Positions 16,904 through 26,196 of a stretch of 64,000 nucleotides of DNA are shown one piece after another (positions within the stretch are counted from its first letter, which is position 1; each line of letters opens with the position of its first letter). The notes under the pieces were generated by a model. It saw nothing but the letters and a program-made list of their open reading frames with translations. It did no database searches and was not told where the DNA came from. The stretch comes from Cellulomonas sp. KH9 (GTDB taxonomy: Bacteria > Actinomycetota > Actinomycetes > Actinomycetales > Cellulomonadaceae). The translations under genes and the position numbers were made by a program. Where the stretch lies: assembly GCF_900114185.1 (NCBI RefSeq), contig NZ_FOSE01000002.1:559909-623908 (forward strand), given 5' to 3'.

Positions 16904-18721
16904 ATGCCCACCGCTCGTCGTCTGCGTCCGCTCGAGGACACGGCACCCGGACCGGGCGCCACTCCCGTGCAGCTCGGGCTCGACGAGCTCGGCACCCCGC
17001 TGCGGGACGTGACGTTCGTGGTGGTGGACCTCGAGACGACCGGTGGCCGCGCCGCGGAGGACGCGATCACCGAGATCGGGGCGGTGAAGGTCCGCGGCGG
17101 CGAGGTCCTCGGCGAGTTCCAGACGCTCGTCGACCCCGGCGGGCCCGTCCCGCCGTTCATCCAGGTGCTCACGGGCATCACCACGTCGATGCTCGTCGGT
17201 GCGCCGACGATCGCCCAGGTCCTGCCGAGCTTCCTGGAGTTCGCCCGCGGGTCGGTGCTCGTTGCGCACAACGCACCCTTCGACGTCGGGTTCCTGCGGG
17301 CCGCCGCGGCACGGCTGGACCGTCCGTGGCCCGGCTTCCCGGTGGTCGACACGGTGCGGCTCGCGCGCCGCGTCGTGCTGCGCGACGAGGCGCCCAACCA
17401 CAAGCTGTCGACCCTGGCCGCGCTGTTCGGTGCGCAGGTCACCCCCAACCACCGCGCGCTGTCCGACGCGCGGGCGACCGTCGACGTGCTGCACGCGCTG
17501 CTCGGTCGGCTCGCACCGTTGGGCGTCACCCACCTCGAGGACCTCGCCACGGCCACCGACCCGGTCCCGGCGGACGTTCGCCGCCGCAGCACGCTGGCCG
17601 ACGGCCTGCCCGACGTCCCCGGCGTCTACCTCTTCCGCGGCCCGCGCGAGGAGGTGCTGTACGTGGGCGTGTCGACGACCTCGCTGCGCCGCCGTGTCCG
17701 CAGCTACTTCACCTCGGCCGAGAAGCGCGCCCGCATGACCGAGATGGTGCGGCTGGCCGAGCGCGTCGACCCGGTCGTGTGCGTGTCGCCGCTGGAGGCC
17801 CGGGTCCGCGAGCTGCGCCTCATCGCCGAGCACTCGCCGCGCTACAACCGCCGGTCCCGGTCCCCGGAGCGCATGCCCTGGGTGCGCCTGACCGACGAGC
17901 CCTTCCCGCGGCTGTCCGTCGTGCGCGACGTCCGGCCCGGACCGACCCACATCGGACCGTTCGCGTCCCGGGCGCTCGCGCAGCAGGCCGTGGACGCCCT
18001 GCACGCGGCGTTCGCGCTGCGGCAGTGCACGGGCCGGCTGCCGGCGACGCCGGCGCCCGGTGCCCACGCCTGCGTGCTGGCGGAGGTCGGGCGGTGCGGG
18101 GCGCCGTGCACCGGCGGCCAGGACGTCGCGACGTACGCGCCCGTGGCGGACGCGGTGCGCCGCTCGATGACCGGCGACCCGGCGGCCGTGGCCGCGGCCC
18201 ACGCCGCCCGCATCCGCACGCTGGCCACGCAGGAGCGCTTCGAGGAGGCCGCGGCGGTGCGCGACCGTCTCACGGCCTTCCTGCGCGGCGCCGCGCGCGC
18301 GCAACGGCACGGCCGGCTGGCCACGGTCCGCGAGCTCGTCGCCGCGCGCCGCACCGAGGACGGCGGGTGGGAGCTCGTGCTGGTCCGGCACGGGCGGCTG
18401 GCCGGCACCGCCGTCGTGGACCGCCGCACCGACCCGCTCCCTGTCGTCGCGAGCCTGCGCGCCGGCGGGGAGCACGTGGCACCGCCCGTCGCGCCCGCGA
18501 CCGCCGCGCACCCGGAGGAGACGGACCTGCTGCTGACCTGGTTGGAGCAGCCGGGCGTGCGCCTCGTCGAGGTGGACGGCGAGTGGTCCTCACCGGTCCG
18601 CGCGGCCCAGTCGGTCCGCGACGTCGCCGCGACGGTGGCGCTCGACCTCGTCGCGCCGCGCGCACCGCTGGTCGACGACGCGCCCGGGTCCCCTGCGGGG
18701 GCGCCGCAGCGCACGGCATGA
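16904..18721 (+). CDS. DEDD 3'-5' exonuclease fused to UvrC-like GIY-YIG nuclease
   Basis: A 605-residue fusion. Residues 35-205 form a DnaQ/PolC-epsilon-type exonuclease (FVVVDLETTG with Asp42/Glu44, AHNAPFDVGFL, HRALSDARATVDV). Residues 230-320 form a GIY-YIG endonuclease like UvrC/Cho (DVPGVYLFRG, VLYVGVSTTSLRRRVRSYF). The rest has a UvrC-like Cys-containing segment (QCTGRLP, ACVLAEVGRCGAPC) and a UVR-like helix pair (ATQERFEEAAAVRDRL). It resembles M. tuberculosis Rv2191. A DNA repair role is inferred. The frame is open upstream, but the promoter and conservation fix the start at 16904. Confidence 0.9.
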   Translation: MPTARRLRPLEDTAPGPGATPVQLGLDELGTPLRDVTFVVVDLETTGGRAAEDAITEIGAVKVRGGEVLGEFQTLVDPGGPVPPFIQVLTGITTSMLVGAPTIAQVLPSFLEFARGSVLVAHNAPFDVGFLRAAAARLDRPWPGFPVVDTVRLARRVVLRDEAPNHKLSTLAALFGAQVTPNHRALSDARATVDVLHALLGRLAPLGVTHLEDLATATDPVPADVRRRSTLADGLPDVPGVYLFRGPREEVLYVGVSTTSLRRRVRSYFTSAEKRARMTEMVRLAERVDPVVCVSPLEARVRELRLIAEHSPRYNRRSRSPERMPWVRLTDEPFPRLSVVRDVRPGPTHIGPFASRALAQQAVDALHAAFALRQCTGRLPATPAPGAHACVLAEVGRCGAPCTGGQDVATYAPVADAVRRSMTGDPAAVAAAHAARIRTLATQERFEEAAAVRDRLTAFLRGAARAQRHGRLATVRELVAARRTEDGGWELVLVRHGRLAGTAVVDRRTDPLPVVASLRAGGEHVAPPVAPATAAHPEETDLLLTWLEQPGVRLVEVDGEWSSPVRAAQSVRDVAATVALDLVAPRAPLVDDAPGSPAGAPQRTA

Positions 18722-18728
18722 TGGCGGC
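18717..18728 (+). promoter_or_regulatory. Weak leaderless-type promoter of the Lrp-like gene
   Basis: CATGAT (18717-18722), 6-nt gap, ATG at 18729. It overlaps the end of the upstream gene, so read-through expression is equally possible. Confidence 0.3.
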
Positions 18729-19010
18729 ATGCTCACTGCCATCGTGCTGATCGACTGCGACGCCGCCCGCATCCCGGAGGTCGCCGCCGCGGCCGCCGAG
18801 ATCGAGGGCGTCAGCGAGGTGTACTCGGTGACCGGCGAGGTCGACCTCATCGCCATGGTCCGCGTGCGGGAGCACGAGCGGCTGGCCGACGTCATCGCCG
18901 ACAAGGTCAGCAAGCTCGACGGCGTCCTGCGGACGCAGACGTACATCGCGTTCCGCGCGTACTCGCGGCACGACCTCGACGAGGCGTTCGCCCTCGGCCT
19001 CGGGGACTGA
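18729..19010 (+). CDS. Stand-alone Lrp/AsnC ligand-binding (RAM) domain
   Basis: A 93-residue protein that is only the alpha-beta RAM domain of Lrp/AsnC regulators (AIVLIDCDAARIPEVAAA, VYSVTGEVDLIAMVRV, GVLRTQTYIAF), with no DNA-binding helix. Such single-domain proteins oligomerise and bind amino acids, and can modulate full-length Lrp proteins. It begins 7 nt after the nuclease gene and faces trpD. Regulation of amino-acid metabolism is inference. Confidence 0.88.
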   Translation: MLTAIVLIDCDAARIPEVAAAAAEIEGVSEVYSVTGEVDLIAMVRVREHERLADVIADKVSKLDGVLRTQTYIAFRAYSRHDLDEAFALGLGD

Positions 19011-19056
19011 CCCGGGGCGGCGACCGCCGCCCCGGACCGTGGGTCGGGCCGCGGCC

Positions 19057-20106
19057 TCAGACCGCGGCGGCAGCCCGCCAGCGCTCGAGGACGGCAGCCG
19101 CCGCACCGTCGTCGAGCGCCCGCTCGGCGTGCCCGGCCCCGGCGACCAGCCGCTCCACGAGCGTGCCCGCGGAGGTGCCGGGCAGCGTCGCGTCCGCGAC
19201 GAGCGCGGCAGCCGCGTTGAGCACCACGGTGTCGCGCACCGGACCGTGCTCCCCGCCGACGAGGGCACGCACCACCTCGGCGTTGCGCTCGGCGGCACCG
19301 CCGCGCAGCTGCTCGACCGTCACCGGCGGCACGCCCACGGCGGCCCAGTCGACGACCTCCTCGCGGACTGCCCCGTCCCGGACCTCCCAGAACCGGGTGG
19401 GCCCGGTCGAGGCGATCTCGTCGAGGCCGTCGGCCTCCCCGCGGAACACCAGGGCGGACCGGCCCCGGGCGGCGAGGACGCCGGCGATGAGGCCGGCCAT
19501 GCGTGCGTCGGCGACACCGATGGCGTTGGACCGGGGCTGCGCGGGGTTGGTCAGCGGACCCAGGAAGTTGAACGCGGTCGCGATCCCGAGGTCACGTCGC
19601 GTGACGCCCGCGTGCCGCATGGCCGGGTGGAACGCGCCCGCGAAGCAGAACGTGATCCCCACCTCGGACGCGAGGGCGCCCACGCGCGCCAGGGGCAGGT
19701 CGAGCCGGATGCCGAGGGCCTCGAGCACGTCCGCCGAGCCGGTGGACGACGACGCGGCGCGGTTGCCGTGCTTGACGACGGTCAGACCGGCGCCCGCGAC
19801 CACCAGGGCCGCCATCGTGGACACGTTGACCGTGTGCAGGCGGTCGCCGCCGGTCCCGACGATGTCGACGGTGCGCCCCGGCACCTCGAACCGGTGCGCG
19901 TGGGCCAGCATCGTGTCGGCCAGGCCCGCGAGCTCCTCGACGGTCTCGCCCTTGGCGCGCAGCGCCACGAGGAACCCGGCCACCTGCGAGGGCGAGGCCT
20001 CGCCGCTCATGATCCGGTCCATCGCCCACGCGGCGTGCCCGCTGTCGAGGTCCTGGCCCCGGACGAGCGTCGTCAGGAGGTCGGGCCAGGTGGTCGTCAC
20101 CGTCAT
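19057..20106 (-). CDS. trpD: Anthranilate phosphoribosyltransferase
   Basis: A 349-residue TrpD, the second step of tryptophan synthesis (anthranilate + PRPP). It has the PRPP motif GTGGD (84-88), KHGNRAASS (112-120), the anthranilate-contact segment [13 protein letters not shown] and [13 protein letters not shown]. No other trp gene is in the window. The ATG overlaps the stop of the upstream response-regulator gene (ATGA), so the two are coupled. In M. tuberculosis trpD (Rv2192c) also lies between the DEDD nuclease gene and ctaE. Confidence 0.95.
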   Translation of the reverse strand: MTVTTTWPDLLTTLVRGQDLDSGHAAWAMDRIMSGEASPSQVAGFLVALRAKGETVEELAGLADTMLAHAHRFEVPGRTVDIVGTGGDRLHTVNVSTMAALVVAGAGLTVVKHGNRAASSSTGSADVLEALGIRLDLPLARVGALASEVGITFCFAGAFHPAMRHAGVTRRDLGIATAFNFLGPLTNPAQPRSNAIGVADARMAGLIAGVLAARGRSALVFRGEADGLDEIASTGPTRFWEVRDGAVREEVVDWAAVGVPPVTVEQLRGGAAERNAEVVRALVGGEHGPVRDTVVLNAAAALVADATLPGTSAGTLVERLVAGAGHAERALDDGAAAAVLERWRAAAAV

Positions 20107-20519
20107 CCGCGCGGCGCGCCGGCGTGCACGAGGTCGACGACCGCGGCGTGCAGCACCACGGGGTCCAGCGGCCGGCTCACGACGGCGTCGGCGTTGGACC
20201 ACGACGCCAGCCAGGCGTCCTGCGGCCGGCCGGTCAGCACGAGCACGGGCGGGCAGTCGTACACCTCGTCCTTGAGCTGGCGGCACAGGCCGAGCCCGCC
20301 CACCTTGTCGGCCTCGCCGTCGAGGACGAGCAGGTCCAGGCCGCCGGCGTCCGTGGCGGCGATCGCGGCGTCCGCGGTCGCGACCTCGACCCACGCGATG
20401 TCGGGCTCGCCGCGTCCCAGGCGGCGGCCGACCGCGAGACGCACCTGCTCACGCGCGTCCACGTCGTCGCTGTACAGCAGGATGCGCGGCGCGCGGGCCG
20501 CCGGGTTCGCGGTGCTCAT
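20103..20519 (-). CDS. Single-domain response regulator, atypical
   Basis: A 138-residue receiver domain with no output domain. The acidic pair (YSDDVD), phospho-acceptor Asp (LLVLDGEAD) and Thr (LVLTGR) are present, but the invariant Lys is Arg (VVSRPLDP), which may alter phosphorylation or switching. The ATG at 20519 follows GAGTGAGGGGCACC. It is translated just ahead of trpD with a 4-nt overlap. No histidine kinase is nearby. Role unknown. Confidence 0.75.
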   Translation of the reverse strand: MSTANPAARAPRILLYSDDVDAREQVRLAVGRRLGRGEPDIAWVEVATADAAIAATDAGGLDLLVLDGEADKVGGLGLCRQLKDEVYDCPPVLVLTGRPQDAWLASWSNADAVVSRPLDPVVLHAAVVDLVHAGAPRG

Positions 20520-20661
20520 GGTGCCCCTCACTCGTCGTCGACGTGCAGAGTGCATCTTGGCACGTCGGGCCCCGGGCGCGGGTGCCGCGACCGCCCCGCG
20601 GCGCGTAGTGCGGCACGCCGGGTCACGGGAAGGTGACGATGTGACATATCCCCGGGGACGC

Positions 20662-20683
20662 GCATGGGCCCAACGACCCATGC
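20662..20683. promoter_or_regulatory. Inverted repeat over the ctaE -35 region (candidate operator)
   Basis: GCATGGG (20662-20668) and CCCATGC (20677-20683) are perfect 7-bp inverted arms with an 8-bp spacer. Counting back from the CATAAT -10 at 20699, the right arm covers the expected -35, which is where a repressor or redox regulator would act. Confidence 0.45.
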
Positions 20684-20698
20684 AACGCTCTCGTCAGC

Positions 20699-20711
20699 CA
20701 TAATGGCGGAC
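20699..20711 (+). promoter_or_regulatory. Candidate -10 of ctaE
   Basis: CATAAT (20699-20704), 7-nt gap, GTG at 20712. It overlaps the alternative ATG start at 20703, arguing for the GTG. Confidence 0.4.
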
Positions 20712-21350
20712 GTGTCGACCGCAACGGCTGCCTCGCGCCCCGCCCCCCACCTGACCGTGAACCGACCGAACCCCGTGTCGGTCGGGACGATCGTGTGGCT
20801 CGCCAGCGAGCTCATGTTCTTCGCCGGGTTGTTCGCCATGTACTTCACCGTGCGGGCGGCCGTCCCGGAGGAGTGGGCGATCGAGTCCGCCAAGCTGAAC
20901 CTCCAGTTCGCGTTCGTCAACACCACGATCCTGGTGCTGTCCTCCGTGACCTGCCAGATGGGCGTGTGGGCCGCCGAGCGGCTCCAGCCCGTGCGCAGCG
21001 GGTCCCTGGTGCAGTTCTGGCGCTGGGGCATGAACGAGTGGATGACGCTGACCTACGTCATGGGCGCGGTCTTCATCGGCGGCCAGATCTTCGAGTACGC
21101 CGAGCTCGTGGAGCACGGGCTGACGATCTCGTCGTCGCCGTACGGCTCCGTCTTCTACCTGACGACCGGCTTCCACGGCCTGCACGTCGTGGGCGGCCTC
21201 ATCGCGTTCCTCTTCCTGCTGGGACGCTCCTTCGCCGCCAAGCGCTTCACCCACCACGAGGAGACGACGGCGATCGTCACCTCGTACTACTGGCACTTCG
21301 TCGACGTGGTCTGGATCGCGCTGTTCGCGGTCATCTACCTCGTCCGATGA
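20712..21350 (+). CDS. ctaE: Cytochrome c oxidase subunit III
   Basis: A 212-residue aa3 oxidase subunit III with five or more membrane helices. The family segments [38 protein letters not shown] and [12 protein letters not shown] are present. The GTG at 20712 is chosen because CATAAT lies 7 nt upstream; the ATG at 20703 would add MAD. It heads the ctaE-qcrCAB unit. CtaE works with CtaD and CtaC, which are encoded 6 kb away on the other strand, in the bc1-aa3 supercomplex. Confidence 0.93.
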   Translation: MSTATAASRPAPHLTVNRPNPVSVGTIVWLASELMFFAGLFAMYFTVRAAVPEEWAIESAKLNLQFAFVNTTILVLSSVTCQMGVWAAERLQPVRSGSLVQFWRWGMNEWMTLTYVMGAVFIGGQIFEYAELVEHGLTISSSPYGSVFYLTTGFHGLHVVGGLIAFLFLLGRSFAAKRFTHHEETTAIVTSYYWHFVDVVWIALFAVIYLVR

Positions 21351-21423
21351 CGACGGCCGGCCCGCCGCGGGCCGGCGCCACCCCACCCGCACATCCCCTG
21401 ACATGCGAGACGAGGACCGATCC

Positions 21424-22209
21424 GTGAAGGCACTCGCAGCCCGCAGGCACGACCGGCGTGCGCCGGTCGTGCTGCTCCTGCTGGCGCTGCTCCTCACCGG
21501 CGCGCTGTACGCCGTGCTGTCCCCCACGTCAGCCGACGCCGCCCCCGCGGCGGCCTCGGCCGACCAGGTCGAGACCGGTGAGAAGCTGTTCCAGGCCAAC
21601 TGCGCGACCTGCCACGGGCCGGACGCCACCGGGACCGACGTGGTCCCGTCGCTCGTCGGCGTCGGCGCCGCGGCGGTCGACTTCCAGGTCGGCACCGGGC
21701 GCATGCCCATGCAGGCGAACGGGCCGCAGGCGCCTGCCAAGCCGGCGCAGTTCGACGAGGAGCAGATCGCGGCCCTGGCCGCCTACGTCGCGGCACTCGG
21801 CCCCGGGCCGGCCGTGCCGACCGCCGAGCAGGTCGACCCCGCGCTGGGCGACCCGGCCAACGGCATGGCGCTGTTCCGCACCAACTGCTCGATGTGCCAC
21901 AACGCCGTCGGCGCCGGTGGTGCGCTGTCGCAGGGCAAGTGGGCCCCGAACCTGTGGGAGACCACGCCCACCCACCTGTACGAGGCGATGGCGACCGGCC
22001 CGCAGTCGATGCCCGTCTTCAACGACGCCACGCTCACGCCGGACGAGAAGCGCGACATCATCGCGTACGTCGACCTGCAGCGCGAGAGCCCGCCCGGCGG
22101 CCTCGACCTCGGCAGCCTCGGCCCCGTCAGCGAGGGCCTGTGGGCGTGGGTCATCGGCATGGGACTGCTCATCGGAGCAGCGGTCTGGATCGGAGCGAGG
22201 TCCTCGTGA
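21424..22209 (+). CDS. qcrC: Cytochrome bc1 complex di-haem cytochrome c subunit
   Basis: A 261-residue membrane-anchored di-haem c subunit. An N-terminal signal/anchor (about 13-37) is followed by two cytochrome c domains with CATCH (60-64) and CSMCH (155-159), axial Met candidates (GRMPMQ, PQSMPVF), and a C-terminal helix (LWAWVIGMGLLIGAAVWIG). The two haems replace a soluble cytochrome c, passing electrons directly to the aa3 oxidase, as known in actinobacteria. The GTG at 21424 has GAGGA 7 nt upstream. The stop overlaps the qcrA start (GTGA). Confidence 0.95.
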   Translation: MKALAARRHDRRAPVVLLLLALLLTGALYAVLSPTSADAAPAAASADQVETGEKLFQANCATCHGPDATGTDVVPSLVGVGAAAVDFQVGTGRMPMQANGPQAPAKPAQFDEEQIAALAAYVAALGPGPAVPTAEQVDPALGDPANGMALFRTNCSMCHNAVGAGGALSQGKWAPNLWETTPTHLYEAMATGPQSMPVFNDATLTPDEKRDIIAYVDLQRESPPGGLDLGSLGPVSEGLWAWVIGMGLLIGAAVWIGARSS

Positions 22210-23270
22210 GCATCACCCAGCACGGCCACGACGGCCACGACGAGCAGCCGCACGCCGACACGGCGGGCTCCGACGTGGTCCTGCGCGAGGGCGAGGACTC
22301 GCCCGAGCGCTTCCCCAACCCCGGCTTCGGCCCGCACCGGCCGCGGCGCTCCGACGTCGACCCGGCCGCGAACAAGCGTGCCGAGCGGCAGGTCGTCGCG
22401 CTGTTCGCCATCTCGATCCTCGGCACGATCGGGTTCATCACCGCGTACTTCGCGTTCCCGCTGGGCGACTCGCCGCAGACGCTGCACCGGTCGAACCTCA
22501 CGCTCGGGCTCGGGCTCGCCTTCGCGCTGCTCGGCATCGGTCTCGCGGCCGTGCACTGGGCCAAGTCGCTGATGAACGACCACGAGAAGGCCGAGGACCG
22601 GCACGCCCAGCGCAGCTCGGACCAGACCCGCGCCGAGGCCGTCCAGGTCCTCAAGGACGGCGTCGAGGACTCGGCGATCGGCCGGCGCGGCGTGCTCAAG
22701 GGCGCGCTCGTCTCGTCGCTCGCGCTGTTCCCGCTGACCATCGCGCTGCCGCTGATCGGCGAGGTCGGCGAGGACTGGAACGTCCGCAAGCTCAAGCACA
22801 CGATGTGGGCGAAGAACAAGAAGCTCACGATCGACCCGACCGGTCGCCCGATCAAGGCGGCCGACGTGACCATCGGCTCGGTCGTGCACGTGATCCCCGA
22901 GGGCCTGGACGAGACCGGCGCGCCGCTCGACGAGAAGGCCAAGGCCGTCGTCCTGCTGGTCCGGCTCGACCCCCGGGACATCAAGTCGGAGCAGGGTGAG
23001 GGCTGGTCGTACGACGGCATCGTGGCCTTCTCCAAGATCTGCACCCACGTGGGATGCCCGGTGGCCCTGTACGAGCAGCAGACGCACCACCTGCTCTGCC
23101 CGTGCCACCAGAGCACGTTCGACGTCGCCGACGGCGCGAAGGTCGTGTTCGGTCCCGCCAAGCGGCCGCTTCCCCAGCTGCCGATCACCGTCGACGACGA
23201 GGGCTACCTGGTCGCGCAGAGCGACTTCCACGAGCCCATCGGTCCGAGCTTCTGGGAGCGGCTGCGATGA
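22206..23270 (+). CDS. qcrA: Cytochrome bc1 complex Rieske iron-sulfur subunit
   Basis: A 354-residue actinobacterial Rieske subunit. Its His/Asp-rich cytoplasmic N-terminus and three membrane helices (residues about 62-85, 100-120, 165-190) precede a Rieske fold with CTHVGC (279-284) and CPCHQS (298-303), which ligate the 2Fe-2S cluster by two Cys and two His. The three-helix anchor is longer than in other phyla. GTG start and TGA stop overlap qcrC and qcrB by 4 nt each, so stoichiometric translation is likely. Confidence 0.95.
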   Translation: MSITQHGHDGHDEQPHADTAGSDVVLREGEDSPERFPNPGFGPHRPRRSDVDPAANKRAERQVVALFAISILGTIGFITAYFAFPLGDSPQTLHRSNLTLGLGLAFALLGIGLAAVHWAKSLMNDHEKAEDRHAQRSSDQTRAEAVQVLKDGVEDSAIGRRGVLKGALVSSLALFPLTIALPLIGEVGEDWNVRKLKHTMWAKNKKLTIDPTGRPIKAADVTIGSVVHVIPEGLDETGAPLDEKAKAVVLLVRLDPRDIKSEQGEGWSYDGIVAFSKICTHVGCPVALYEQQTHHLLCPCHQSTFDVADGAKVVFGPAKRPLPQLPITVDDEGYLVAQSDFHEPIGPSFWERLR

Positions 23271-25012
23271 GCGCCACCACGGCACCCCCGAGCGGCAAGG
23301 CCGCCAGGACCGCCGACTACCTCGACCAGCGCACCGGCATCGGGACCGCGGTCAAGGAGTTCGCGCGCAAGATCTTCCCCGACCACTGGTCGTTCCTGCT
23401 CGGCGAGATCGCGCTGTACAGCTTCGTCACGCTGCTGATCTCCGGCGTGTTCCTCACGATGTTCTTCGTGCCGAGCATGGCCGAGGTGCACTACGACGGC
23501 CCGTGGCCGACGATGCACGGCGTCGAGATGTCCGAGGCGTTCGCCTCCACGTTGCGCCTGTCGTTCGAGGTCCGCGGTGGTCTGCTCATGCGGCAGATCC
23601 ACCACTGGGCGGCGCTCATCTTCATGGCCGCGATCGTCACGCACATGATGCGCGTGTTCTTCACCGGCGCGTTCCGCAAGCCGCGTGAGCTCAACTGGGT
23701 CGTCGGCTTCGTGCTCCTGATCCTCGGCCTCGCGGCCGGCTTCTCGGGCTACTCGCTCCCCGACGACGTCCTGTCGGGCAACGGCCTGCGGATCACCGAC
23801 GGCGTCATCAAGGCGATCCCGATCGTCGGCAGCTACCTGTCGTACTTCGTCTTCGGCGGCGAGTTCCCCGGGCACGACATCATCCCGAGGCTCTTCACGG
23901 TCCACATCCTGCTGGTCCCGGGCCTGATCCTCGCCCTGATCGCGCTGCACCTGTTCTTCGTGGTGCTGCACAAGCACACGCAGTACCCGGGCTCCGGGCG
24001 CACCAACGCGAACGTCGTCGGGTACCCGCTGTTCCCGATCTACGTCGCGAAGGCCGGTGGCTACTTCTTCGTGGTGTTCGGCGTGATCGCGCTCATGGGC
24101 GCGACCCTGTCGATCAACCCCGTGTGGAACTACGGCCCGTACGACCCGTCACCGGTGTCAGCGGGCGCCCAGCCGGACTGGTACATGCTGTTCCTCGAGG
24201 GCTCGCTGCGGCTCATGCCGGGGCAGACGGAGTACGTGCTGTTCGGGCCCGACGGGTACACGCTGTCGCTCAACGTCCTCATCCCTGCGGTGGTCGTGCC
24301 CGGCGTGCTCTTCACGCTGCTGGCGCTGTACCCGTTCGTCGAGTCGTTCGCGACCGGTGACAAGCGGGAGCACCACGTGCTGGACCGTCCGCGCAACCGG
24401 CCGTTCCGCACCGCGTTCGGCGTCTCGCTGCTGACCGCGTTCTTCATCCTGGTGCTGGCGGGCTCGAACGACATCATCGCGACGCACTTCCACCTGTCGA
24501 TCAACGACATCACGTGGGTGTTCCGGTTCCTGTTCTTCCTGGGCCCGTGGGCGGCGTTCGTCATCACCAAGCGCATCTGCCTCGCGCTCCAGCGCAAGGA
24601 CCGCGAGCTGGTCCTGCACGGGCACGAGACGGGCCAGATCGTGCGCTTCGCGTCCGGTGAGTACATCGAGGTGCACAAGCCCCTCGACGCCCACGAGCGC
24701 TGGCTGCGCGTCCAGCACGACCCGACGCGACCGATCCAGATCGAGCCGGCGGAGGACTCCCGCGGCGTGCGGCGCAAGGGCTACCGCACGGACCGCATGC
24801 GCCAGCGGCTGTCGCAGCTGTTCTACGAGGACCGGGTCGAGCCGGTCACGCCGGCCGAGCTGGAGGCGTCGCACTCGCACGGTGAGCACGACGCGCTCGG
24901 CTCCGACCAGGAGAAGGCACCCGCCCAGCTGCTGGGCGAGAGCGCACCGACGGGTGGCGGCACGCGCCTGCGCCCGGAGGATGAGACGGGGCACGGCACG
25001 CGGAACAGGTGA
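23267..25012 (+). CDS. qcrB: Cytochrome bc1 complex cytochrome b subunit
   Basis: A 581-residue cytochrome b with eight or more helices, haem-ligand helices (RQIHHWAALIFMAAIVTHMMR; FTVHILLVPGLILALIALHL) and the Qo-site motif region (GPYDPSPVSAGAQPDWY). It has a long hydrophilic C-terminal tail after about residue 440, as in actinobacteria, and here it runs on about 30 residues past the M. tuberculosis length. It oxidises menaquinol. The ATG overlaps the qcrA stop (ATGA). Confidence 0.95.
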   Translation: MSATTAPPSGKAARTADYLDQRTGIGTAVKEFARKIFPDHWSFLLGEIALYSFVTLLISGVFLTMFFVPSMAEVHYDGPWPTMHGVEMSEAFASTLRLSFEVRGGLLMRQIHHWAALIFMAAIVTHMMRVFFTGAFRKPRELNWVVGFVLLILGLAAGFSGYSLPDDVLSGNGLRITDGVIKAIPIVGSYLSYFVFGGEFPGHDIIPRLFTVHILLVPGLILALIALHLFFVVLHKHTQYPGSGRTNANVVGYPLFPIYVAKAGGYFFVVFGVIALMGATLSINPVWNYGPYDPSPVSAGAQPDWYMLFLEGSLRLMPGQTEYVLFGPDGYTLSLNVLIPAVVVPGVLFTLLALYPFVESFATGDKREHHVLDRPRNRPFRTAFGVSLLTAFFILVLAGSNDIIATHFHLSINDITWVFRFLFFLGPWAAFVITKRICLALQRKDRELVLHGHETGQIVRFASGEYIEVHKPLDAHERWLRVQHDPTRPIQIEPAEDSRGVRRKGYRTDRMRQRLSQLFYEDRVEPVTPAELEASHSHGEHDALGSDQEKAPAQLLGESAPTGGGTRLRPEDETGHGTRNR

Positions 25013-25135
25013 TCCTGGTCCAGAGTTGACCCCAACAGACGACCGTTCGCGGTGTCCGGCCGGACGTGCCGGGCACCGCGACGGCGTTTCCGGGCGGATG
25101 CTGAACACCGCCACCCGACGCAGGAGAGGTACGAG

Positions 25136-25765
25136 ATGGCTGACTACACGCTCCCGGATCTGCCGTACGACTACGCGGCGCTCGAGCCGCACATCTCCGG
25201 CAGGATCATGGAGCTGCACCACGACAAGCACCACGCCGCGTACGTCGCGGGTGCCAACACGGCGCTCGAGAAGCTCGCTGCCGCGCGCGAGACGGGCGAC
25301 TTCGCCGCGGTGAACCTGCACGAGAAGAACCTGGCGTTCAACCTCGGTGGGCACGTCAACCACTCGGTGTTCTGGGAGAACCTCTCCCCCGACGGCGGCG
25401 ACAAGCCCGTCGGTGAGCTGGCCGCCGCGATCGACGAGTTCTTCGGCTCGTTCGAGGCGTTCCAGAAGCACTTCGCCGCGAACGCTGCGGGCATCCAGGG
25501 CTCCGGCTGGTCGATCCTGGGCTGGGACTCGGTGGGCCAGAAGCTCGCGATCTTCCAGCTGTACGACCAGCAGAGCAACTACCCGCTCGGCCTCGTGCCG
25601 ATCGTCGTGCTCGACATGTGGGAGCACGCCTTCTACCTCGACTACGTCAACGTCAAGGCGGACTACATCAAGGCCTGGTGGAACATCGTCAACTGGGCGG
25701 ACGCCGCGGAGCGCTTCACGCGCGCGCGCACCCAGACGGCCGGGCTCATCGTCGCCTCGGCCTGA
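25136..25765 (+). CDS. sodA: Superoxide dismutase, Fe/Mn family (Mn type predicted)
   Basis: A 209-residue SOD starting [20 protein letters not shown]. Metal ligands are His28 (MELHHDKHH), the His in [10 protein letters not shown], and Asp/His in [11 protein letters not shown]. Residue 145 is Gln (YDQQ); in M. tuberculosis SodA this position is His and is tied to iron use, so manganese is predicted here. The ATG has an AGGAGAGGTACGAG site. No signal peptide is seen, though some actinobacterial SodA proteins are exported without one. It lies between the two respiratory operons. Confidence 0.96.
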   Translation: MADYTLPDLPYDYAALEPHISGRIMELHHDKHHAAYVAGANTALEKLAAARETGDFAAVNLHEKNLAFNLGGHVNHSVFWENLSPDGGDKPVGELAAAIDEFFGSFEAFQKHFAANAAGIQGSGWSILGWDSVGQKLAIFQLYDQQSNYPLGLVPIVVLDMWEHAFYLDYVNVKADYIKAWWNIVNWADAAERFTRARTQTAGLIVASA

Positions 25766-25797
25766 CGACGCCGGCCGCCAGGGCGGCCGCACCTGCA

Positions 25798-25833
25798 CCG
25801 CAGCCGCTCGCCCCTCGGGGCGGGCGGCTGCGG
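25798..25833. terminator. Terminator hairpin after sodA
   Basis: CCGCAGCCGC pairs with GCGGCTGCGG, continuing through one G-U pair into CGCC/GGCG. It begins 33 nt after the sodA stop. Confidence 0.75.
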
Positions 25834-26139
25834 CCGTTCCCGCCCCGGTCCGCAGCACGGCACGATCCGGCGCAGCGCCCTCCCACCACTGCGCGCGGCG
25901 CCACGACGCGATCTCCCGGTGCTCGCCGCGCACCTTCGGGGACGTCCGATGGGCGGGTGCGGCGTCATGGGCGTGCCGCCCAGGGGGATCCCCCGGACGC
26001 CGGAGCCACGGGGACGGTCCCGTCCAGCCCGGGAGCAGCACCCACGGCCCTGTGCGGGCGCATCGCGCGGTCGACGCGGAGCGTGCGCGCTTCCCGGCGC
26101 CCGCACCCCGACGGACGCCCGGACCTCACCCGGTACGAC
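25834..26139. other. Gene-free stretch between two terminators
   Basis: About 300 bp between the sodA and ctaF terminators. Several short frames exist, but none has a ribosome-binding site, a promoter-like hexamer at a start codon or recognisable product. I see no repeat or RNA gene here. Confidence 0.5.
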
Positions 26140-26171
26140 GACGGCCCGTCACCATCGGGTGACGGGCCGTC
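26140..26171. terminator. Terminator hairpin after ctaF
   Basis: A perfect 14-bp stem (GACGGCCCGTCACC with its complement) and an ATCG loop, 25 nt beyond the ctaF stop on the minus strand. Confidence 0.75.
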
Positions 26172-26196
26172 CTCGTGCGTCTGTGTGTCGCCTCAG

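Noticed and set aside
25834-26139. A small RNA or short gene between the two terminators
   Set aside because: No promoter, no conserved frame, and no independent hairpin with a defined end.
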